A stretch of DNA of 10,309 nucleotides from JBEICQ01 sp040383885 (GTDB lineage: Bacteria > Bacteroidota > Bacteroidia > UBA4408), in NCBI GenBank assembly GCA_040383885.1, contig JBEICQ010000071.1, forward strand, positions 1-10,309, read 5' to 3'. Under the pieces are notes generated by a model, which was given only the letters and a program-made list of their open reading frames with translations, was not told the DNA's origin and did not search any database. The position numbers were made by a program, and so were the translations under genes. Positions 1 through 5,877 of the stretch are shown in pieces (positions within the stretch are counted from its first letter, which is position 1; each line of letters opens with the position of its first letter).

Positions 1-135
1 GCTCTGGCGGGTAAGCGGATAATTCCTCAAGCCCATGGCAATGCAGGAATCGATGCCTATGGCATAAGTTGCCCTTGCATTTTCAAAGAAACAAATCAGG
101 AGCAGGAGGACAGATAAAATATTTTTACTTTTCAT
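1..135 (-). CDS. TolC-family outer-membrane efflux protein, N-terminal part only (runs off the window)
   Basis: Reading the minus strand from the ATG at 135 gives 45 codons with no stop before the window edge. Residues 1-22 are a signal peptide: MKSKN, then a leucine-rich core, then a cleavage site after ARA. The mature start contains IGIDSCIAMGLRNYP, which matches the opening helix of TolC/OEP proteins (typically LxxCIxxALxNNP). Members of this family form the outer-membrane channel of tripartite drug or metal efflux pumps. The gene starts 12 bases after the stop of the TetR gene on the same strand, so the two probably form an operon with pump genes beyond the edge. An in-frame ATG two codons upstream (at 141) is an equally possible start; neither has a clear ribosome binding site. 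The family call rests on the N-terminus only. Confidence 0.7.
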   Translation of the reverse strand, partial: MKSKNILSVLLLLICFFENARATYAIGIDSCIAMGLRNYPLTRQS

Positions 136-147
136 AAGCATGTGTAC

Positions 148-753
148 TTATTTTTGATACATGTTTTCAATCCACACAGGAATCATTTTTTTTCGCTCTT
201 TGAGCATTTTTAGAAAGCGCTCCTCATCACCTGCCATACGCGAAAGCATGGGTGAAGCGATGTATGGAAAAACAATCAATGACAGCAGGTTGCATACAAA
301 TTGAACCAATGGTTGATCGGGTAGGCGTTTGGCATTAATTTCCTCTCTGTATTGTTGTGCAAAAAAAGACCGGGTAAAAACCTTGTCGGGCTGCATCTCT
401 CCAAAGAGTTCATCTGCATGAGTGCCCAGGTTGTTCATGATAAATAGCGGAAGATTGGGTTCTTGCTCCAATAAATCCAAATATCCCTCGGTGATGTCAA
501 TAATTTTTTGTCTGAAATCTGACTCAGGCTGCATCATGATAAGCAAAAGACGCTGCATAAATGTCCGCATGGTATCTGCCATGATTTGCTGAAACAGGTT
601 CTCTTTGCTCCTGAAATAATAGTTGAGCAGGGCAAGGTTGATGCCCGAAGCCTCTGCAATTTCCCTCGTCTTAACTGCTGCATAACCCTTTTGCTGAAAC
701 AGCAGCTTCGCCGTCTGCTTGATACGCTCTTCAGTGAGTTCCCCTTTTTTCAT
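148..753 (-). CDS. TetR/AcrR-family transcriptional regulator
   Basis: This 201-residue protein has the normal TetR length. The N-terminal helix-turn-helix spans about residues 8-55: ERIKQTAKLLFQQKGYAA, then TREIAEASGIN, then the recognition helix ending in LNYYFRSKENLF, the hallmark of the family. Residues 60-201 are the variable ligand-binding and dimerisation domain, so the inducer cannot be read from sequence. The gene is first in a minus-strand operon and is followed 12 bases later by a TolC-type channel gene. This is a common Bacteroidota arrangement (TetR, TolC, membrane fusion protein, inner-membrane pump) and suggests a self-regulated local repressor of efflux. The ATG at 753 lies only 10 bases after a perfect -7 box, so the 5' leader should be very short and longer starts are ruled out. 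Family certain; target inferred. Confidence 0.93.
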   Translation of the reverse strand: MKKGELTEERIKQTAKLLFQQKGYAAVKTREIAEASGINLALLNYYFRSKENLFQQIMADTMRTFMQRLLLIMMQPESDFRQKIIDITEGYLDLLEQEPNLPLFIMNNLGTHADELFGEMQPDKVFTRSFFAQQYREEINAKRLPDQPLVQFVCNLLSLIVFPYIASPMLSRMAGDEERFLKMLKERKKMIPVWIENMYQK

Positions 754-763
754 ACCCGGGACA

Positions 764-796
764 CAAAGGTAAAACTTATTTCAAAAATTAAACAAA
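764..796 (-). promoter_or_regulatory. Bacteroidota-type promoter of the TetR-TolC operon
   Basis: On the minus strand, TTTG (796-793) is followed after 21 bases by TACCTTTG (771-764), matching the Bacteroidota consensus TTTG-N19-21-TAnnTTTG. Transcription would start around 757-760, only a few bases upstream of the ATG at 753, giving a nearly leaderless mRNA. Inferred from consensus only. Confidence 0.65.
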
Positions 797-820
797 TGAT
801 TAAAACAAAAGATTAATGAT
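796..820. promoter_or_regulatory. Imperfect inverted repeat, possible TetR operator
   Basis: ATGATTAA (796-803) and TTAATGAT (813-820) form an inverted repeat with one mismatch in eight, separated by nine bases. It abuts the -33 element of the TetR promoter, a usual place for an autoregulatory TetR operator. The region is very AT-rich, so chance is a real possibility. Confidence 0.25.
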
Positions 821-945
821 TGGCTAATTCTCAAAAAATCAAAGCCATAAAAAATGATATCCACTTTTATTCCGGGAAAAAAAATACCTCCACACGCAAA
901 CAATTCATACCATAATGCGTTAATTTGGCATCAACAGCAAACATC

Positions 946-1665
946 ATGAACATCACACAGGTTAGTTTACGCAATGAGCTCAATCGTCGCCGCAAAGCTC
1001 CGGCAGATGTTTTAGATCAGGTAAGACAGATCTTCGAGAACGAAGAAAAGCGCGAAGCCGAGATTCTACGAAGGCTCACGCAAAAAGCGAAAGCGGAAGA
1101 CCTTCCCCTCGAATTACATGAGGAGGACAAAAAAAATCTGTATCATGTAGATCATATACGCGACTTGTGCATCCAATACAGACTGCGTTTTCTCCCTTCA
1201 TCGGTGTATAAAAAAGATTTTCCGGTGGAGGCCTTACACAAAATCAAAGCCTTCGAAAACCGTTATGGCTACAAGCCTGCTGCTTTTAGCATGGTGGCTC
1301 CCGAGGCAGTATTCAGCCTGAGCGATATCAATGCCGATCCCATGCTTTTTGCAGACCTTGGCAATGGCTACTACTACCTTCTTCACACATGGGGCCGCGA
1401 CATGAACCGCATGCGCTCTATTCTCTGCTATCCGCTCAGAAGCATCTACCACTTTACACTCAGTGTGTTTATTGCAGCCCTTGTCTTTTCATTCAGCTTC
1501 CCATTCAGCATCATGGGCTTTCACGACAAGTTTGAATTCTCCGTGCGCTGCTGGTTTGCACTTCATTGCATGATTGCTTTTTTTGGCTTTGGAATCTTTA
1601 TTGGCTCCACCACACAGCACCGCTTCAGCGACAGCAGCTGGAACAGCAAACACTTTAACTCCTGA
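946..1665 (+). CDS. Uncharacterised protein with two C-terminal transmembrane helices
   Basis: I do not recognise this 239-residue protein. Residues 1-70 are highly charged and helical (NELNRRRKAPADVLDQV, then an E/K/R-rich stretch), without a signal peptide, so the N-terminus is probably cytoplasmic. Residues 70-165 look like a mixed alpha/beta soluble region. Two hydrophobic helices follow, at about 170-192 and 202-220, separated by a short loop with charged residues. The tail ends WNSKHFNS; similar Trp-Asn-Ser-Lys endings are, from memory, seen in Bacteroidota membrane proteins. The layout suggests a soluble domain held at the inner face of the membrane by a hairpin anchor. An upstream in-frame TTG at 925 is possible, but it belongs to a promoter-like TTAATTTG, so the ATG at 946 is preferred. 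It is divergent from the TetR gene and convergent with rsmE. Confidence 0.8.
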   Translation: MNITQVSLRNELNRRRKAPADVLDQVRQIFENEEKREAEILRRLTQKAKAEDLPLELHEEDKKNLYHVDHIRDLCIQYRLRFLPSSVYKKDFPVEALHKIKAFENRYGYKPAAFSMVAPEAVFSLSDINADPMLFADLGNGYYYLLHTWGRDMNRMRSILCYPLRSIYHFTLSVFIAALVFSFSFPFSIMGFHDKFEFSVRCWFALHCMIAFFGFGIFIGSTTQHRFSDSSWNSKHFNS

Positions 1666-1679
1666 GCTTATTTGCTCAG
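1662..1679. terminator. Perfect hairpin spanning two convergent stop codons
   Basis: CTGAGC (1662-1667) and GCTCAG (1674-1679) form a perfect six-base-pair stem with loop TTATTT. The stem contains the TGA stop of the plus-strand gene, and the loop contains the TAA stop of rsmE on the minus strand. No U-tract follows on either strand, so a classic intrinsic terminator is not shown; it may be a weak bidirectional end signal or chance. Confidence 0.35.
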
Positions 1680-2366
1680 CCAAACGGCAGCCTTTAGTCC
1701 GGCAGTTTCACTTCTTAGCTTCAAGGCGCCTAATGATACTTCCTCTGCACCTCTTAACACCAATGCGGCTACTTCTGCCTCGCTGAAGTCACCTTCGGGA
1801 CCAATCAAAATTGCCGACTTGTTTTTTAGCTTCACAGAAAGGAAATCCTGAGCATCTTCTCTTCTGCAATGGGCCAGGTACAAACTTGTTTCACCCGTAT
1901 GCAATGATTCATCAAAAAGAGGAAGGGGCGCATGCAATTCCGGAAGCCGGGGATTGCCTGATTGCTTGGCAGCAGCAACGCAGAGCTTGCGCAGTCTTTG
2001 CATATTTACCTGCGGCTTTTCTGTATGCGCACATACAATGAAACGGATGGCAAACACTCCCAGTTCTGTGCATTTTTCAACCAGCCATTCCAGGCGGTCA
2101 TGGTGCTTAAGAGGAGAAATCCACAATTCATGTAAAGACCTTGGCGCGGTAAAAGTAGCATGAACAACTTCAAGCAACGCCCGGGATTTCTCAATAGAAG
2201 TAACCCGTGTTTCAAACAGCATGCCTTTGCCATTGCTCACATGTACGCCATCACCTACTCGGATGCGAAATACTTTTACCAGGTGCACAAACTCTTCGCC
2301 GGAAAAAATAATCTCCCCGCTGTCTGCATCTTCTGCATAAAACAATTGCTTATGAAAAGTTTGCAT
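1668..2366 (-). CDS. rsmE: 16S rRNA (uracil(1498)-N(3))-methyltransferase RsmE
   Basis: RsmE methylates N3 of U1498 in 16S rRNA of the assembled 30S subunit, using S-adenosylmethionine. The 232-residue length is typical. Residues 1-70 form the PUA-like RNA-binding domain. Residues 75-232 form the SPOUT methyltransferase domain with its trefoil-knot signatures: EWLVEKCTELGV (93-104), AAAKQSGNPR (131-140), LIGPEGDFS (187-195) and LGALKLRSETAGL (212-224). All key SAM-binding elements are present. The ATG at 2366 lies three bases after the stop of the upstream GH13 gene, with AGGA close before it, so translation is probably coupled to that gene. The 3' end nearly touches the convergent hypothetical gene. 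Family assignment is secure. Confidence 0.97.
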   Translation of the reverse strand: MQTFHKQLFYAEDADSGEIIFSGEEFVHLVKVFRIRVGDGVHVSNGKGMLFETRVTSIEKSRALLEVVHATFTAPRSLHELWISPLKHHDRLEWLVEKCTELGVFAIRFIVCAHTEKPQVNMQRLRKLCVAAAKQSGNPRLPELHAPLPLFDESLHTGETSLYLAHCRREDAQDFLSVKLKNKSAILIGPEGDFSEAEVAALVLRGAEEVSLGALKLRSETAGLKAAVWLSK

Positions 2367-2369
2367 GTC

Positions 2370-4280
2370 CTATTGTTCTGCTATCACACCCAGGACCATG
2401 GCCTGCTTGCCTTGAACAAGGATACTTTCTTCTCCCGAAGTCAAAGGGATAAGCTGTCCGCTCAGCAGGTTTTTTAAACGGTATTTTCTTCCGGTTACTT
2501 CCATGAATCGCTTCAGATTAAGCTTCGTGGCGCTTGATCCGGTATTCATGATGACCATCACTTTTTCCTGTTCGTATTCCCTGGCATATACATAGATATT
2601 TTTTTCAGGGATAAAATGTTTGTAGCTTCCTTTGGAGATGGCTGCTGAGTTTTGTCTCAGGCGGCTCAGGGTGGCAATCAGGTGATGCATGCGTTTTTCA
2701 TCTGTATTCAGAGCAGTGGTATCAAATTTATTTACCGCATCATTCTTCCAGCCGCCCGGAAAATCTGCTCTGACCTTCCCATCCGGATTGGCAAAATTTT
2801 TCATCAGTATTTCTGTTCCGTAATACAAACATGGAATCCCCCGCGTGGTGAGCAGCCAGGTGATACCCATGGCCATGAGATCCACATCTTCTTTTGCCAC
2901 CGAAAAAAATCTGCTTACATCATGATTATCCAGAAACACCACTTGTCTGCTTGCATCGGCATACAAATGATCCTGCGCAAGTGTGTAATACAGTTTGGCC
3001 ACACCATCTGTCCACTCCTGCTCTTTGGTGAGCGCGGCACTGATACTGTAATTGGCCATAAAATCGGTGATTCCCGGCACCAGACAATCGCCCTTTTTTA
3101 CCGCTTCCTGCTGAAAGCCTGCCTGGATGGAAACGGTATGGTCCCATACCTCGCCAAACACGCCGATATCCGGAAAATCTTTCTTTAGTGTAGACAGCAA
3201 CCTGAGCATAAATTCCTGGTCAGCATAGGCATAAGTATCAATCCTCAGCGCATCAATGTGGGCGGTGGCAATCCACCACAAATAAGATTGTATCAGATAA
3301 CTCTGCACTATCGGATCGGATTGGTTCAAGTCAGGCATGTGTTTGTCGAACCAGCCACGCGAAAACTTGTTGAGGTCATCATAGGATTTGTAAGGATCAT
3401 TGAGGATTCCCGCCCTGTAACTTGTGCGCGTAAACTCACTCCATCGGTTAAACCAGTGCGGAAAAGGCATGTCGCGGTAGAGGTAGTGATAGTCCCCGCA
3501 GTGATTGGGCACAATGTCCATCACCATTTTTATCTTGCGTTCCTGCATCGCATTCCGCAGTTCCATCAGGGTATTCATGTCGCCCAGGCGCGGATCCACT
3601 TTGTAATGATCGGTAATGGCATAACCATGATAGGATTCCTTGTACTCATTGTTTTCCAGAAAGGGATTCATCCACAAAGCAGTAATCCCCAGTGAGGAAA
3701 GGTGGTCGAGGTGATTGATCACACCCTTTAAATCTCCTCCGTGCCGCAGAAACATGCTGTCGCGGTTGATGCCCGTTTGCTGCATGCCCGGCTTGCTGTC
3801 GTTGCCGGTATCTCCGTTGCTAAAGCGGTCGGGCATGAGCAGGTAAAGGAGGTCGCTCTGCGACAGGCCCCCGGGTTTTCTCACCGGTTTGGGAAGCAAC
3901 TGATAGGTAAAGAGCGTGGGTTCTCCCTTGGCCCGTTTGTTTACCACTGTGTAGTTGCCCGGTACGGCTGTGGGAGAGACATTGATCTGCAGCAACAAAT
4001 AATCGGGGTTGGAAGCCAGCACGATGTTACGGATGAAGATCCCTTTTTCTTTTACCACCGGAAAAGTGCTGCTCAGATTTTTGCCCTTCACCAAAAGGTT
4101 GAGTGTGGTGTCGCTCATGCCGCAAAACCAGTTGGGCGGATCGGTACGCTCCACCTGCTGGGCAAACAAGGGCCCGGAGATAAACAAACTGCTGATCGAA
4201 ATGGTCATGCAAATAAACACCATGCAATAGGCATGTGCTGCATCACGGCGTGAACCTGTAAATAGTATCTGTGAATTCAT
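2370..4280 (-). CDS. Secreted GH13 alpha-amylase family enzyme, cyclomaltodextrinase/neopullulanase-like (SusA-like)
   Basis: This enzyme should hydrolyse alpha-1,4 links in maltodextrins, cyclodextrins or pullulan, probably in the periplasm. With the start at 4280 it has 636 residues. Residues 1-40 contain a signal peptide (RR, hydrophobic core, cleavage near LFA/QQ). Residues 42-125 resemble the cyclomaltodextrinase N-terminal beta-sandwich (ERTDPPNWFCGM). The TIM barrel follows: MPDRFSNGD, YHGYAITDHY, DIVPNH (255-260), nucleophile Asp348 in ALRIDTYAY, acid/base Glu377 in FGEVWD, and Asp454 in LDNHDVSRF. The whole GH13 catalytic set is intact. About the last 90 residues form a C-terminal beta domain. 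Length and domain order match Bacteroides SusA. Reading further upstream to 4361 runs into the -7 box, so that ATG is unlikely; ATGs at 4304, 4223 and 4208 are alternatives. No SusC/SusD genes are nearby. rsmE follows in the same operon. Confidence 0.93.
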   Translation of the reverse strand: MNSQILFTGSRRDAAHAYCMVFICMTISISSLFISGPLFAQQVERTDPPNWFCGMSDTTLNLLVKGKNLSSTFPVVKEKGIFIRNIVLASNPDYLLLQINVSPTAVPGNYTVVNKRAKGEPTLFTYQLLPKPVRKPGGLSQSDLLYLLMPDRFSNGDTGNDSKPGMQQTGINRDSMFLRHGGDLKGVINHLDHLSSLGITALWMNPFLENNEYKESYHGYAITDHYKVDPRLGDMNTLMELRNAMQERKIKMVMDIVPNHCGDYHYLYRDMPFPHWFNRWSEFTRTSYRAGILNDPYKSYDDLNKFSRGWFDKHMPDLNQSDPIVQSYLIQSYLWWIATAHIDALRIDTYAYADQEFMLRLLSTLKKDFPDIGVFGEVWDHTVSIQAGFQQEAVKKGDCLVPGITDFMANYSISAALTKEQEWTDGVAKLYYTLAQDHLYADASRQVVFLDNHDVSRFFSVAKEDVDLMAMGITWLLTTRGIPCLYYGTEILMKNFANPDGKVRADFPGGWKNDAVNKFDTTALNTDEKRMHHLIATLSRLRQNSAAISKGSYKHFIPEKNIYVYAREYEQEKVMVIMNTGSSATKLNLKRFMEVTGRKYRLKNLLSGQLIPLTSGEESILVQGKQAMVLGVIAEQ

Positions 4281-4342
4281 AAGGACTGAGAAAATGCTGT
4301 GCATATCATGACAAGTGATTGTAAAAAACTGATAAAAGCGCA

Positions 4343-4373
4343 CAAAGATATTCAATCGCATGAGCGCCTACAA
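4343..4373 (-). promoter_or_regulatory. Bacteroidota-type promoter of the GH13-rsmE operon
   Basis: On the minus strand, TTG (4373-4371) is followed after 20 bases by TATCTTTG (4350-4343), a perfect -7 box. Transcription would start near 4336-4339. That places the ATG at 4361 upstream of the transcript and supports a start at 4304 or 4280. Confidence 0.6.
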
Positions 4374-4385
4374 TCCCGCATTCTG

Positions 4386-4393
4386 TATATTTG
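4386..4393 (+). promoter_or_regulatory. -7 promoter box of fumC
   Basis: TATATTTG is a perfect match to TAnnTTTG, 21 bases before the fumC ATG. No TTTG or TTG stands at the usual -33 distance, so this may be a promoter with a degenerate upstream element. It faces away from the GH13 promoter, whose -33 TTG lies only 13 bases away, so the two polymerase footprints should overlap. Confidence 0.55.
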
Positions 4394-4414
4394 GCGCAAG
4401 CAAAAAATATCCTT

Positions 4415-5812
4415 ATGAATTACAGAATAGAGAAAGATACCATGGGCGAAGTACAGGTACCCGCCGACAAATACTGGGGTGCACAAACCGAGCGCTCACG
4501 CAATAATTTTAAGATTGGACCGGAAGCCAGTATGCCCCGCGAAATCATTCATGCCTTCGGCTACCTTAAAAAAGCAGCGGCCATCACCAACCATGAACTG
4601 GGGGTCTTGAGCAAAGAAAAAACAGAGATGATTGTGGCTGCCTGCGACGAGGTAATTGCCGGCAAACTGGATGCTGAGTTTCCGCTGGTGATTTGGCAAA
4701 CCGGTTCGGGTACGCAATCCAACATGAATGTAAATGAGGTGGTGGCCAACCGCGCTCATGTGCTCGCAGGAAACAAACTTGGCGAAGGAAAAACGGCCAT
4801 CCATCCCAACGACGATGTAAACAAAAGCCAGTCGTCCAATGATACTTTTCCTACTGCCATGCACATCGCTGCCTACACAGTGGTGAAGCAGGTAACCATT
4901 CCCGGCATGGAAAAACTCCGCGATGCCCTGCAGGCCAAGTCAGCACTTTTTCAATCCATCGTAAAAACAGGCCGTACCCATTTTATGGATGCCACGCCGC
5001 TCACGCTCGGACAGGAGTTTAGCGGGTATGTGCAACAAATCAACAACAGTCTCAAAGCCATACACCATGCACTCGAAGCAGTGAGTGAACTGGCCCTCGG
5101 TGGAACCGCCGTAGGCACCGGACTCAATACCCCCGCCGGATACGATGTGCTCGTTGCCAAACACATTGCCAAACTGACCGGATATCCGTTTGTCACTGCT
5201 CCCAACAAGTTCGAAGCCCTTGCTGCTCACGACGCTATGGTGGAACTGAGCGGTGCACTCAAACGCTCAGCAGTGGCACTCATGAAAATAGCCAACGACA
5301 TCCGCATGCTTTCCTCCGGTCCCCGCTGCGGCATCGGAGAAATCATCATCCCCGACAATGAGCCGGGATCCTCTATCATGCCCGGAAAAGTAAACCCCAC
5401 ACAACCCGAAGCCCTCACCATGGTATGTGCACAGGTAATAGGTAATGATACGGCTGTGTCTGTGGGTGGCTCCATGGGACATTTCGAGCTTAATGTGTTC
5501 AAGCCCCTCATCGCTGCCAATGTGCTGCAGAGTGCACGCCTCATCGGTGATGCCTGTGTCTCTTTTACCGACAAATGCGCAGTGGGTATCGAACCTAACC
5601 TGCCCGTCATCAAACAGCACCTCGAAAATTCTCTCATGCTGGTAACTGCACTCAATACCCATATCGGTTATGAAAATGCGGCACGCATCGCCAAAAAAGC
5701 ACACAAGGAAAACAAAACGCTCAGAGAAGCAGCCATCGAACTTGAACTGCTCACCAGCGAACAGTTTGATGCCTGGGTAAAACCGGAGGAAATGGTTGGA
5801 AGCCTCAAATAG
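4415..5812 (+). CDS. fumC: Class II fumarate hydratase (fumarase C)
   Basis: Fumarase C interconverts fumarate and L-malate in the TCA cycle; it is an iron-free cytosolic homotetramer. The 465-residue product is nearly the same length as E. coli FumC (467). It opens with RIEKDTMGEVQVP and KYWGAQTERS. It carries the substrate-binding TGSGTQSNMNVNEV, the catalytic-histidine region TGRTHFMDATPL (His189) and the family signature GSSIMPGKVNP (318-328) with the catalytic serine of the mobile loop. All conserved regions are present and uninterrupted. The ATG at 4415 is preferred over the in-frame TTG at 4391, because that TTG is the end of the -7 box TATATTTG and would precede transcription. It is a single-gene unit: it diverges from the GH13 gene and ends at a strong hairpin. 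The related aspartase family shares some motifs, but the overall match is to fumarase. Confidence 0.97.
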   Translation: MNYRIEKDTMGEVQVPADKYWGAQTERSRNNFKIGPEASMPREIIHAFGYLKKAAAITNHELGVLSKEKTEMIVAACDEVIAGKLDAEFPLVIWQTGSGTQSNMNVNEVVANRAHVLAGNKLGEGKTAIHPNDDVNKSQSSNDTFPTAMHIAAYTVVKQVTIPGMEKLRDALQAKSALFQSIVKTGRTHFMDATPLTLGQEFSGYVQQINNSLKAIHHALEAVSELALGGTAVGTGLNTPAGYDVLVAKHIAKLTGYPFVTAPNKFEALAAHDAMVELSGALKRSAVALMKIANDIRMLSSGPRCGIGEIIIPDNEPGSSIMPGKVNPTQPEALTMVCAQVIGNDTAVSVGGSMGHFELNVFKPLIAANVLQSARLIGDACVSFTDKCAVGIEPNLPVIKQHLENSLMLVTALNTHIGYENAARIAKKAHKENKTLREAAIELELLTSEQFDAWVKPEEMVGSLK

Positions 5813-5831
5813 TAATTGCTATCTCTCACAG

Positions 5832-5869
5832 AAAAATCTCCGGCAAACATGGTTCGGAGATTTTTTTTT
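5832..5869. terminator. Bidirectional intrinsic terminator between convergent genes
   Basis: AAAAATCTCCG (5832-5842) pairs perfectly with CGGAGATTTTT (5855-5865), an 11-base-pair stem with a 12-base loop. Nine T residues (5861-5869) follow on the plus strand, and a five-T tract follows on the minus strand. It lies 19 bases after the fumC stop and 8 bases beyond the stop of the convergent membrane protein gene, so it can serve both. Confidence 0.85.
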
Positions 5870-5877
5870 GAATCATC

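Larger units (their letters stand above)
754..945. other. Divergent intergenic region, AT-rich
   Basis: This 192-base gap separates the TetR gene (minus) from the hypothetical gene (plus). It holds the TetR promoter and the weak inverted repeat. For the plus-strand gene only a seven-of-eight -7-like sequence, TTAATTTG at 920-927, is visible, with no convincing -33 element. I see no other coding or RNA feature. Confidence 0.6.

Noticed and set aside
2652..3188. A 178-codon open frame on the plus strand
   Set aside because: It lies entirely opposite conserved GH13 catalytic motifs; the minus-strand reading explains the sequence fully.
3258..4253. Further plus-strand open frames of 145 and 170 codons
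   Set aside because: They are opposite the GH13 gene, including its N-terminal and catalytic regions; no start signals or family motifs.
2370..4280. A polysaccharide utilisation locus around the GH13 gene
   Set aside because: No SusC, SusD, SusR or sugar transporter gene is visible on either side; the neighbours are rsmE and fumC.
4281..4361. N-terminal extension of the GH13 enzyme to the ATG at 4361
   Set aside because: The perfect -7 box at 4350-4343 would lie inside the coding region, and the extension precedes the signal peptide without adding any domain.
5227..5704. Minus-strand open frames of about 145 codons inside fumC
   Set aside because: They are shadows of the highly conserved fumarase coding sequence.
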